Below, piece by piece: positions 1-7,147 of a stretch of DNA of 14,168 nt. The stretch is from NCBI GenBank assembly GCA_963922715.1, contig CAWUJT010000067.1, positions 1-14,168 of the forward strand, read 5' to 3'. The notes beneath the pieces were generated by a model. It was not told where the DNA came from. It did not search any database and worked only from the letters and a program-made list of their open reading frames with translations. Position 1 is the stretch's first letter; the number at the start of each line of letters is the position of its first letter. The position numbers and the translations under genes were made by a program. The DNA comes from CAWUJT01 sp963922715 (GTDB lineage Bacteria > Pseudomonadota > Alphaproteobacteria > Rhodobacterales > Rhodobacteraceae).

Positions 1-1700
1 GGCTGGAAAACATCGAGCCCTGGTGCATCTCGCGCCAACTCTGGTGGGGGCATCAAATTCCTGTTTGGTATGCTTTTGCTTTTCCTGAAGAAAACGACTG
101 GATTGCTGTTGAAGAAGGTTTACCAGCTATAGGCGAAGCTAAAAACATCTCTGGATCTGTTAAAACTAAGATCAGCGGAGACTTTACTTTTGAGGCTATT
201 GAAAATTTTAATAGTGCGAAAGAAAAACTGTCGGGGAGGTTAAGCGAGCTAAATTGGCCTTTTGATATTGCGCATACTGAGTTTGCATTATTCGAAGATG
301 AAAACGAAGGCTGGGATGCACTTGTATATTCCCTACAGCAAAAAAGCGAAGGGCTCCGAGACTCGGTCGTTTATCCAATCTGGCGCGACCCAGACGTCCT
401 CGACACCTGGTTTTCCTCGGGGCTCTGGCCCATTGGCACGCTCGGCTGGCCGGAGGACACGGACGAACTCAAACGCTATTTCCCCACCTCGGTGTTGGTC
501 ACTGGTCAGGACATTCTGTTCTTCTGGGTCGCGCGGATGATGATGATGCAGCTCGCCGTGGTGGATGAAATCCCGTTCCATGAAGTTTACCTTCACGGCC
601 TGGTGCGGGACGCCAAGGGCAAGAAGATGTCGAAATCCGTAGGCAATGTCGTCGACCCGCTTGAGGTCATTGATGAATTCGGCGCCGACGCGCTGCGGTT
701 TTCCTCGGCCGCGATGGCGGCTCTGGGCGGTGTGCTCAAGCTCGATATGGAGCGCATCAAGGGTTACCGCAACTTCGGCACCAAACTGTGGAACGCTGTG
801 CGCTTTGCTGAGATGAACCACGCCGTCGGTCCAGACAAACCTCAGCAAGACCGCCCAACCCCACAAGCCACGGTCAACCGATGGATCATCGGGGAAACCG
901 CACGGACGCGGGAGGTGGTTGATGCCGCCCTGGCGGACTATCGGTTCAACGATGCCGCCAACGCGCTTTATGCGTTTGTGTGGGGCAAGGTCTGCGATTG
1001 GTATCTGGAATTTTCCAAACCGCTTTTGCAGGGCGAGGATGCGGCGCTGCAAGAAGAAACGCGGCAGACGCTCGCCTGGGTGCTGGATCAATGTTTGATC
1101 CTGCTCCATCCCATCATGCCGTTTATCACCGAAGAGCTTTGGGGCGAAAGTGCACAGCGTGACAAGATGCTGATCCATGCCGCTTGGCCCGACTACACGA
1201 TCGATCTGATCGACGCAGAAGCCGATGCCGAGATGACTTGGGTGATTGCTTTTATCGAGGCCATCCGCTCGGCCCGGGCACAGATGAACGTGCCGGTCGG
1301 AACTTATATTCCTGTGATTGCGCTGAACACCCGTGCCACCGCGCAAGCGGCCTATGCCAAGAACAAAACCCTGATTGACCGGCTGGCGCGGATTTCAGCG
1401 CTGTCGCCTGCGGATGCTGCCCCGAAAGGGGCGATTGCCGTTGTTGTCGGTGGTGATGAATTCGCTTTGCCTTTGGCCGATGTCATTGATGTCGCCAAAG
1501 AACGGGGGCGGTTGGAGAAAAACCTCAGCAAACTGGACAAAGAGATCAAAGGGCTTGAGGGCCGGGTGAACAATCCAAAATTTGTCAGCAGCGCGCCCCA
1601 AGACGTGGTGGAGGAGGCGCAGGCCAATCTTGCACAGCGTAAGGCCGAGGCGGAAGCGGTTCAGGCCGCGCTGTCGCGGTTGGCAGAGCTGGGCTACTAA
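1..1700 (+). CDS. valS: Valine--tRNA ligase, 3' part (5' end outside window)
   Basis: Cytoplasmic class I aminoacyl-tRNA synthetase that charges tRNA-Val and edits mischarged threonine. The frame is open from base 3, where it reads LENIEPWCISRQLWWGHQ, to the TAA at 1698-1700. Visible parts in order: the WWGHQIPVWY strand (about 45-74), DVLDTWFSSGLWP (about 393-431), GQDILFFWVARMMMM, the KMSKS loop in GKKMSKSVGN (about 619-648), the anticodon-binding helical domain with LHPIMPFITEELWG, and a C-terminal coiled-coil tRNA-binding arm (VAKERGRLEKNLSKLDKEIK onward, about 1490-1690). The HIGH motif and editing domain lie upstream, outside the window. The ATG at 492 is internal and not the start. The segment between WWGHQIPVWY and DVLDTW is long and AT-rich (see separate entry). 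Convergent with pleD; no convincing terminator seen in the 72-base gap. Confidence 0.97.
   Translation, partial: LENIEPWCISRQLWWGHQIPVWYAFAFPEENDWIAVEEGLPAIGEAKNISGSVKTKISGDFTFEAIENFNSAKEKLSGRLSELNWPFDIAHTEFALFEDENEGWDALVYSLQQKSEGLRDSVVYPIWRDPDVLDTWFSSGLWPIGTLGWPEDTDELKRYFPTSVLVTGQDILFFWVARMMMMQLAVVDEIPFHEVYLHGLVRDAKGKKMSKSVGNVVDPLEVIDEFGADALRFSSAAMAALGGVLKLDMERIKGYRNFGTKLWNAVRFAEMNHAVGPDKPQQDRPTPQATVNRWIIGETARTREVVDAALADYRFNDAANALYAFVWGKVCDWYLEFSKPLLQGEDAALQEETRQTLAWVLDQCLILLHPIMPFITEELWGESAQRDKMLIHAAWPDYTIDLIDAEADAEMTWVIAFIEAIRSARAQMNVPVGTYIPVIALNTRATAQAAYAKNKTLIDRLARISALSPADAAPKGAIAVVVGGDEFALPLADVIDVAKERGRLEKNLSKLDKEIKGLEGRVNNPKFVSSAPQDVVEEAQANLAQRKAEAEAVQAALSRLAELGY
75..355 (+). other. 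AT-rich in-frame insertion within valS
   Basis: Hand counts give about 35-42% GC for each of the four 60-base lines from 61 to 300, against 58% for 361-420 and 63% for 421-480. The reading frame stays open. The codons are A/T-ending (gaa, aaa, ttt, att, gct), unlike the flanking valS codons. The encoded peptide is acidic and lysine-rich (FPEENDWIAVEEG, then ENFNSAKEKLSG). About 106 codons separate the WY of WWGHQIPVWY from the DPDVLDTW strand; in E. coli-type ValRS, as I recall it, this spacing is about 35-40 residues. So this is an extra surface module or a lineage-specific expansion. Its edges are approximate, and recombination from an AT-rich donor is inference. Confidence 0.6.
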
Positions 1701-1772
1701 GTCAGGACTGCATTTCACGGATTAAGGGCCGGTGCTGAGTTCCGAGAGGTTCAGAAATTTGGCGGTGTCAGT

Positions 1773-3164
1773 TCAGACCACGCCTTCGTTTCTTTGATCA
1801 TTTGGGAGTGTGGAAATACAATTCCGCCCACGAAATTTGGCTCTATACAAAGCATTGTCTACAGAGCTGAGCGCATCATCTATATTGAAGCCAAAGGCCG
1901 AAAGCTCGGCGATGCCAAAACTGGCGGTAATTTTTATCGTGCGGTCGTCGGATGCTTCAAACTCAGTTTGTGATATTTTCTGACGCAGTTTTTCAGACAT
2001 CTCGAGCGCCTCATCCATGGTGGTATTAGACATAACAACAAGAAACTCCTCCCCCCCAATTCTGCAGATAAAATCATCTTTTCGCATCATTTTGCGCATC
2101 ACTTCAGCCAGACGTGATAAGACCATATCACCCATTTTGTGACCATAAGTGTCGTTCACGCGCTTAAAGTGATCAATGTCGATCATGGAGATGATCGTCT
2201 CTTCTTTATTTCTTTTACTTTCGGCTGCAATTCTGTTGAGTTGATTAAGGCCATAGCGTCGGTTATAAAACCCTGTCAGTGGATCGAAAAGTGCCATTTG
2301 CAGGCTATCGCCCAACGATAACCGCAATTTATCAGCACGACGCTTGCGCGCCATTTGGGCCAGGACACGCACACCAATTTCATCTGCCAAAAAGGGCTCA
2401 TAACAGATGTCCCACGCGCCCAGATCAAGAGCCGTCGCGGCCCTTTCACTATCAGAGCGTGGAAGCACCATAATCAATGCAGAGTGGCGAAAGGCACTTC
2501 GGCTGCGCAGGTCGCTCATTAGTCGCAGGCCATCGTTGGTGCTTTCAATATCTATCGCGATCACGAAAACATCCGGTACTTTTCGTTTATTCTGATTGTT
2601 GAGGACGGAATGTTTGCTTGCTATGTTGATCTTATCCGAAAGTGTTGAGCCAATGATTTCTTTCCATTTTGCGGATTGATTGTCAGAGGCCCCGACAATG
2701 GTAATTTCAGCCTGTTTGTGGAAAATTTCTTCTGGTTCATAAAACCCAAGTTCTGCATATGTCGTTTTCTTAAGACCCAATTCTGAGATTGTATTCCCAT
2801 TGCGTAACAAAGAGCGGACGCGTGCCAAGAGTGTCACTTCATCTATAGGTTTATATAAAAAATCGTCCGCACCAGCCTGTAAACCATCCAAGCGTATTGC
2901 GTTATCATTGACGGTTGTGAGTAAAACAATCAGTATATCACGAGAGGCAATATTCTCCTTTATCGCTCGACAAACATCAACTCCATTAACATCTTGTAGC
3001 TGTACATCCATTAGAACCAAGTCGGGCTGTTCTTTGAAACACAGGCTGAGTGCTTCTTCACCATTGGCCGCCGTTATAACATTATATTGTGCAGAAGATA
3101 GTTTGACCTTTAGTATCAGCCTATTGGTTGTTATTGGATCAACAACGAGGATTTTACCGGACAT
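1773..3164 (-). CDS. pleD: PleD-like response regulator / diguanylate cyclase (REC-REC-GGDEF)
   Basis: Makes cyclic di-GMP from two GTP when phosphorylated; in Caulobacter, PleD acts at the pole in the motile-to-sessile switch. The 463 residues match the family length. REC1 (about 1-120) has the phospho-acceptor D53 in LVLMDVQLQD and the conserved lysine K105 in LYKPI. REC2 (about 153-275) is a degenerate adaptor: YEPF replaces the YKP lysine motif. The GGDEF domain (about 288-452) has DPLTGFYNRR, metal-binding DIDHFK (about 329-334), the A-site GGEEF (370-374) and an I-site RKDD (361-364) exactly five residues before it. Catalysis and product inhibition are therefore both expected. No divK lies beside it, unlike Caulobacter. 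It faces valS and is divergent from the DUF3572 gene. Start ATG is at 3162-3164; the ribosome binding site is poor. Sampled lines of this gene are about 37-50% GC. Confidence 0.93.
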   Translation of the reverse strand: MSGKILVVDPITTNRLILKVKLSSAQYNVITAANGEEALSLCFKEQPDLVLMDVQLQDVNGVDVCRAIKENIASRDILIVLLTTVNDNAIRLDGLQAGADDFLYKPIDEVTLLARVRSLLRNGNTISELGLKKTTYAELGFYEPEEIFHKQAEITIVGASDNQSAKWKEIIGSTLSDKINIASKHSVLNNQNKRKVPDVFVIAIDIESTNDGLRLMSDLRSRSAFRHSALIMVLPRSDSERAATALDLGAWDICYEPFLADEIGVRVLAQMARKRRADKLRLSLGDSLQMALFDPLTGFYNRRYGLNQLNRIAAESKRNKEETIISMIDIDHFKRVNDTYGHKMGDMVLSRLAEVMRKMMRKDDFICRIGGEEFLVVMSNTTMDEALEMSEKLRQKISQTEFEASDDRTIKITASFGIAELSAFGFNIDDALSSVDNALYRAKFRGRNCISTLPNDQRNEGVV

Positions 3165-3214
3165 GGATATATCTGCTTTAACAGTTTACGTTCTCATCAT
3201 ATTGAACGAAAATA

Positions 3215-3229
3215 TTAACGATATATTAC
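3215..3229. promoter_or_regulatory. CtrA-like box in the pleD/DUF3572 divergent spacer
   Basis: The spacer 3165-3233 is AT-rich and must hold the start signals of both divergent genes. It contains TTAA (3215-3218), seven bases, then TTAC (3226-3229). This matches the alphaproteobacterial CtrA consensus TTAA-N7-TTAA at seven of eight positions. In AT-rich DNA such a match can arise by chance, so this is only a candidate. It is attractive because c-di-GMP genes belong to the CtrA regulon in several alphaproteobacteria. Confidence 0.35.
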
Positions 3230-3233
3230 CAGA

Positions 3234-3518
3234 ATGTTAATAACACCCGATGTTGCAGAATATCTTGCGTTAAAGGCGATCGAGTGGGTTGTCTGTGACA
3301 CGTATCGGACTAATGAGTTTTTACAGATCACGGGATTGCTGGTACAGGATTTTAAGAAGGCCGCTGTTTCAACGGAAGGCATTATTGCCATATTAGAATT
3401 TGCTCTGAGTTCTGATCGAACAACACAATCGCTTGCAGAGTTTCTGTCATGCACTCCAGAGGATATACAAAAGATATATGCTTCATTCCCTGAAACACAA
3501 AGCCCGCACTGGACATGA
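3234..3518 (+). CDS. DUF3572 family small protein
   Basis: A 94-residue protein of unknown function resembling the alphaproteobacterial DUF3572 family. The recognisable pattern is ALKAIEWVVCD near the N-terminus (about 12-22), FLQITGLLVQDFKKA (about 29-43), then IIAILEFALSSDRTTQSLAEF (about 50-70, split by a short acidic turn). It ends in a divergent tail containing PEDIQKIYASFP. It is predicted all-helical and cytoplasmic, with no signal peptide or membrane segment. It begins at the ATG at 3234, 69 bases from the divergent pleD start. This pairing is, to my recollection, common in Rhodobacterales and suggests shared regulation or a functional link to PleD. No biochemical role is known to me. 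The family call rests on pattern memory, not on a profile search. Confidence 0.7.
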   Translation: MLITPDVAEYLALKAIEWVVCDTYRTNEFLQITGLLVQDFKKAAVSTEGIIAILEFALSSDRTTQSLAEFLSCTPEDIQKIYASFPETQSPHWT

Positions 3519-3546
3519 ACAAGATTATGCGTCCAACGCTAATTGG

Positions 3547-3618
3547 GCGACATGCGGAACATAGTATGGAGTACAGCCACTGGGACAGATGTGTTTAGAA
3601 GCGACACATATGCGACAC
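3547..3618. repeat. Cluster of GCGACA repeats upstream of the methyltransferase gene
   Basis: GCGACA occurs at 3547-3552, 3601-3606 and 3612-3617. The last two are extended to GCGACAC and start 11 bases apart, about one helical turn. CGAC at 3613-3616 also forms an inverted pair with GTCG at 3624-3627. The cluster lies in the 176-base spacer before the 3695 gene, where an operator would be expected. No regulator can be named and chance is possible. Confidence 0.25.
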
Positions 3619-3682
3619 GCCACGTCGTCATTCGACAGTTTTGCAACCTTTCTTTTCATCTAAGTTTTCTTTGTGGTGCGAA

Positions 3683-3688
3683 AAGGAG
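3683..3688 (+). promoter_or_regulatory. Strong Shine-Dalgarno deciding the 3695 start
   Basis: AAGGAG lies six bases before the ATG at 3695. It is the clearest ribosome binding site noted in the window and argues against the longer reading from 3641, whose extra 18 residues do not resemble the family. Confidence 0.8.
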
Positions 3689-3694
3689 TGTCTG

Positions 3695-5263
3695 ATGTCT
3701 GAGAGTGTATCAGAGGTTGCCGTGAGGCGCAGACGGGCAGGGGGGCGTAAAGGGCACGCTGGACGCAAAAGTCATCGTATTATCCAACAGATGCCATTTC
3801 AACAACCTGTTAACCTTGATGTCCCCACAGCGCCTCTGTCCCACGAAGGGATAGACGCCATTCACAAGGCGGTCGTTCATATCCTGAAAGACATTGGGAT
3901 TGAGTTTCTCAATCCAGAGGCATGTGCGGTACTGGCTCAGGCGGGGTGTAAGGTTCAAGGCACAAATGTGCGTATGGATGAAGATTTCCTAATGGAAATG
4001 CTGGGCCATGCCCCAGAACGGTTCACGATTACGCCGCGAAACCCTAACAGAGCGCTTATGATTGGGGGGCCTTACATGGCCTTCGGCAATGTTAGCTCAC
4101 CGCCTAATGCTTGGGATTTACACCGGGGTAAACGCCCAGGTGATTTTGCCACCTACCAAGAGTTCATAAAACTCACACAATACTTTAATTGTATTCACTT
4201 TACGGGCGGATACCCTGTGGAGCCTTTGGATTTACACGTGTCCACACGCCATCTGGACTGCTTTTTGAGTAAATTGACACTTACCGACAAAGTTGTCACC
4301 GCTTATTCTTTAGGGAAAGAACGTGTTGAAGACGCCATGGAAATGGTGCGGATCGCGGCTGCAATAAACGATGAAGAGTTTGAGGCAACACCGCGACTTT
4401 ATACCAATATCAACTCCGTAAGTCCCTTGAAACACGACTATCCGATGTTGGAGGGCGCGATGATCCACGCAAGGCGCAATCAGGCGACCGTTGTGACGCC
4501 TTTCACTTTGGCTGGGGCGATGGCGCCGGTCACGATGTCAGGGGCTGTCGCACTCAGTTTGGCAGAAGCGCTTTCGGCAGTCGCATTATTGCAATATATC
4601 CGCCCTGGGTGCCCAGTTGCGATCGGCACATTCACGTCCAATGTCGATATGAAATCTGGGGCGCCCGCTTTTGGTACACCCGAATATATTCGCGCCACCC
4701 AAATGACAGGCCAAATGGTGCGCTTTTACAAATTACCGCTGCGGTCTTCTGGTGTTTGTGCAGCAAACGTACCCGATGCACAAGCGATGTGGGAGACGAC
4801 AGCCAGCCTTTGGGCCGCTGTGCAATCTGGTACCAATATGGTGTATCATGCTGCCGGTTGGTTAGAGGGCGGCTTGATTGCCAGCCCGGAAAAGTTCGTT
4901 ATGGATTGTGAGGTTCTCCAACAAATCCAACGCTATATGGATCCAAAGCTTTGTGCTGTGACAGACGAGGATATTGCAATCGATGCCATCAAAGAGGTTG
5001 GACCAAACGGTCATTATTTCGGCGCTCAGCACACCCAAGATCGTTATCAGACATCTTTTTATCAACCCTTCCTGAGTGATTGGCGCAACTTTGAAGCCTG
5101 GCATTTGGCCGGTGGGGTTTGGACCGCGGAGCGCGCACACAAGATTTACAAGGACATTCTAGGCGCTTTTGAAGCGCCTCCAATGGACCCAGCTGTGCGT
5201 GAAGAACTGGAAAGTTTTGTGACCAAGCGCAAAAATGAAGGTGGTGCCCCCACAGATTTCTGA
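3695..5263 (+). CDS. MttB-family (non-pyrrolysine) methylamine/betaine:corrinoid methyltransferase
   Basis: Member of the trimethylamine methyltransferase family, which moves a methyl group from a quaternary or tertiary amine to the cobalt of a corrinoid protein. Characterised members without pyrrolysine use glycine betaine (MtgB), proline betaine or carnitine. The protein has 522 residues. A basic N-terminal tail (RRRRAGGRKGHAGRKSHR, about 11-28) precedes the (beta/alpha)8-barrel from about residue 45; family-like segments are ILKDIGIEFLNPEA, TFTSNVDMKSGAPAFGTPEY and VYHAAGWLEGGLIASPEKFV. No in-frame UAG occurs, so it has no pyrrolysine. The start is set at ATG 3695 because AAGGAG at 3683-3688 lies six bases before it; an in-frame ATG 54 bases upstream lacks such a site. 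No corrinoid protein, activase or transporter gene lies nearby, so the substrate is unknown. Glycine betaine or a related compatible solute is a reasonable guess in a marine bacterium. Confidence 0.88.
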   Translation: MSESVSEVAVRRRRAGGRKGHAGRKSHRIIQQMPFQQPVNLDVPTAPLSHEGIDAIHKAVVHILKDIGIEFLNPEACAVLAQAGCKVQGTNVRMDEDFLMEMLGHAPERFTITPRNPNRALMIGGPYMAFGNVSSPPNAWDLHRGKRPGDFATYQEFIKLTQYFNCIHFTGGYPVEPLDLHVSTRHLDCFLSKLTLTDKVVTAYSLGKERVEDAMEMVRIAAAINDEEFEATPRLYTNINSVSPLKHDYPMLEGAMIHARRNQATVVTPFTLAGAMAPVTMSGAVALSLAEALSAVALLQYIRPGCPVAIGTFTSNVDMKSGAPAFGTPEYIRATQMTGQMVRFYKLPLRSSGVCAANVPDAQAMWETTASLWAAVQSGTNMVYHAAGWLEGGLIASPEKFVMDCEVLQQIQRYMDPKLCAVTDEDIAIDAIKEVGPNGHYFGAQHTQDRYQTSFYQPFLSDWRNFEAWHLAGGVWTAERAHKIYKDILGAFEAPPMDPAVREELESFVTKRKNEGGAPTDF

Positions 5264-5344
5264 TCGGAATCATCTTAAATACAAAACACTTTAGCCGCGC
5301 AATGTATGCTCTATTAGGATGGTTTTAGTGATTTTTGACCAAGG

Positions 5345-5363
5345 CCTTTGTAAATATCAAAGG
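5345..5363 (+). promoter_or_regulatory. Inverted repeat containing the ribosome binding site of the H-NOX-like cyclase
   Basis: CCTTTG (5345-5350), a seven-base A/T loop, then CAAAGG (5358-5363): a perfect 6-bp inverted repeat. The only Shine-Dalgarno-like sequence for the GTG start at 5372 is AAAGG (5359-5363), which is the right arm. If transcribed, the RNA hairpin would hide the ribosome binding site, as in RNA thermometers and other translational switches. Alternatively it is a DNA operator; the core at 5347-5360 matches the FNR/Dnr box TTGAT-N4-ATCAA at 8 of 10 positions. The transcription start is unknown, so the two cannot be separated here. Confidence 0.5.
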
Positions 5364-5371
5364 GTTTTCTT

Positions 5372-7045
5372 GTGAACGGGCTTATCGCGCAGTCAATTCA
5401 ACACTTTTTGGCAACACAATACGGGCCGGAACTTTGGGTGCATGTCGCAAAACACATACGCGCGCCAAAAGATGGGTTTGAAGCGATGCGCACCTATCCC
5501 ACAGAAATGTTTGTCAATAGTGTGAAAGAAGCCAGTGTTCAATTAAACCGGAAAAGCGCAGAAATTTGGGAAGACCTTGGTACACACATTGTGACCCATC
5601 CCGAAATGAGTACTGCCCGGCGCCTGTTGCGTTTCGGGGGGGCATCATTCGAAGAATTTCTCTGGTCGCTTGATGTCTTACGCGAACGCTCTCAACTTGC
5701 CCTGCCAGGGTTTGAGTTTCCTGATCTGCAGTTATCCTATGTTGGTGACGGAGGCTATCAGCTCGCGGTATCATGGCCTGTGTTCGGTGACATGGGCCTT
5801 TGTATCTCTGGTCCACTTATTCTTGGTGTCCTGCGTGCTTTGGCAGACGATTATGGCGCACTCGTCTATCTCGATCTAGCTGACATAGAGCCCTATGACA
5901 CCAAAGCCATTGTCACCATTTCTCTGCTTGAGCAAAGTTTTGCAGTCGGCAAAGTTTTTCATTTAAGCTCCACAAACGAAGCCCAAGTTCCTACAAATAG
6001 CAAACCGACACATGACAATCGCAGGCCGATCTCATGCGACCAACGCAACTTGCGTTTGGAGCAAGATACTTTGAATCGGCTTATGCCGATGCATATGCAG
6101 GTGTCGTCTGAGGGCGTCATCAAATATATTGGACCAACCCTGTTTAAGATTACAGGGTCAATTTTAAATCGGCGTGTTTTTGACGTGATCCACCTCCACC
6201 GTCCACAGGTTGAATTTTCACTGCATAATTTCTCTGATCTTATTGGACAAAATCTGCATGTCCATATCATCGGCTCAAAGGGGGCGCATGAATCGCTCCA
6301 GGCCATGATCGAACCCCTCAACGATGATGGTTGGATCATGTATTTTTCACTGGGGTACAAAATTTTAGACCATGTGACCCGCCACGGGCTGACGGCAAAC
6401 GATTTTGCTCCGGGTGATCCAACGGTGGAAATGCTTTTTATTGTCGAAGCACATACGAGTGTTCTTTCTGAAAGCGCGCGCTTAAACAGCAAACTGGATG
6501 CTGCGCGGGAGAAAGCGCAAGCGCAGGCAGAAACCGACAAACTCACAGGATTGTATAACCGGCGCGCGTTTGAGCGGATCTTACAGGGTTTGTTTTTAGA
6601 GTATCCGGAAAAACCATTTGGTTTGATGAATATTGATCTGGATTTTTTCAAAGAAGTTAATGACGTAAATGGTCATGCAGCTGGTGATCATGTGCTTCAA
6701 AACGTGGCCCAAATCTTGCGAGAAAAGGTGCGGCAAGGTGATGCCGTTGCCCGGGTTGGTGGAGATGAATTCATGATCGCCTTTCCTGATTGCGCGGACG
6801 TCGGTATACTTCATAGCATTGCGCAAAGGATTATTGCGGCGGTTGAACAGCCCATCAGATATAACCATACTCACTGTAATATATCGGCCAGCATAGGCAT
6901 GACGCATTCAGATTTGTACGATCGGCTCGACCCTACAGAAATGCTTCATGATGCGGATGAAGCGCTTTATTCCTCTAAACGTGCGGGGCGGTCTTGTTAC
7001 AGACTGCATAAGCCGAAAGAACAACAGATGTCTCTGGCACGATAA
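5372..7045 (+). CDS. H-NOX-like / HNOBA-PAS / GGDEF diguanylate cyclase, heme-ligand motifs missing
   Basis: Predicted cytoplasmic diguanylate cyclase of 557 residues with the sensor layout of soluble guanylate cyclase. Residues 1-185 follow the H-NOX (HNOB) fold, starting MNGLIAQSIQ with LPGFEFPDL after helix F. The proximal-histidine position, judged against the DVIHLEV pattern of Shewanella H-NOX, holds R104 (LDVLRER), and YxSxR is replaced by VSWPV (133-137). Heme binding is therefore doubtful. Residues about 232-362 resemble the HNOBA/PAS-like domain (FDVIHLHRPQVEFSLHNF at 270-287). A short coiled coil (about 366-388) leads to GGDEF (389-545), with DKLTGLYNRR, DLDFFK (422-427), GGDEF (463-467) and I-site RQGD (454-457). 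Catalysis should be intact. The start is GTG 5372, which gives the typical H-NOX N-terminus. The gene lies 108 bases after the methyltransferase on the same strand; co-transcription is possible but not shown. Confidence 0.88.
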   Translation: MNGLIAQSIQHFLATQYGPELWVHVAKHIRAPKDGFEAMRTYPTEMFVNSVKEASVQLNRKSAEIWEDLGTHIVTHPEMSTARRLLRFGGASFEEFLWSLDVLRERSQLALPGFEFPDLQLSYVGDGGYQLAVSWPVFGDMGLCISGPLILGVLRALADDYGALVYLDLADIEPYDTKAIVTISLLEQSFAVGKVFHLSSTNEAQVPTNSKPTHDNRRPISCDQRNLRLEQDTLNRLMPMHMQVSSEGVIKYIGPTLFKITGSILNRRVFDVIHLHRPQVEFSLHNFSDLIGQNLHVHIIGSKGAHESLQAMIEPLNDDGWIMYFSLGYKILDHVTRHGLTANDFAPGDPTVEMLFIVEAHTSVLSESARLNSKLDAAREKAQAQAETDKLTGLYNRRAFERILQGLFLEYPEKPFGLMNIDLDFFKEVNDVNGHAAGDHVLQNVAQILREKVRQGDAVARVGGDEFMIAFPDCADVGILHSIAQRIIAAVEQPIRYNHTHCNISASIGMTHSDLYDRLDPTEMLHDADEALYSSKRAGRSCYRLHKPKEQQMSLAR

Positions 7046-7147
7046 TTGATGTTCTTTCATAGAAATATACATTGGCACATACAATCAAAGCCTAATTAAG
7101 GTGTATTGCAAGCTGGGTGCGGATATGTGATCAGCTTATTGACCAAC

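Noticed and set aside
333..1346. Long open frame on the minus strand opposite valS
   Set aside because: It lies wholly antisense to a clear ValRS, and its low-complexity, histidine/arginine-rich translation resembles no family; it is a GC-rich shadow frame.
1701..1772. Shared terminator between valS and pleD
   Set aside because: Only a 4-bp CTGA/TCAG pairing with a long loop is visible; not credible.
3641..3694. 18-residue upstream extension of the methyltransferase
   Set aside because: The in-frame ATG at 3641 lacks a ribosome binding site, while ATG 3695 has AAGGAG at ideal spacing.
3695..5263. Pyrrolysine-containing trimethylamine methyltransferase MttB
   Set aside because: There is no in-frame UAG codon and no pyl genes in the window.
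5347..5360. FNR/Dnr box as the main explanation of the inverted repeat
   Set aside because: Only the right half-site is perfect, the left reads TTTGT, and it lies about 12 bases from the start codon, too close for ordinary activation. Kept only as an alternative.
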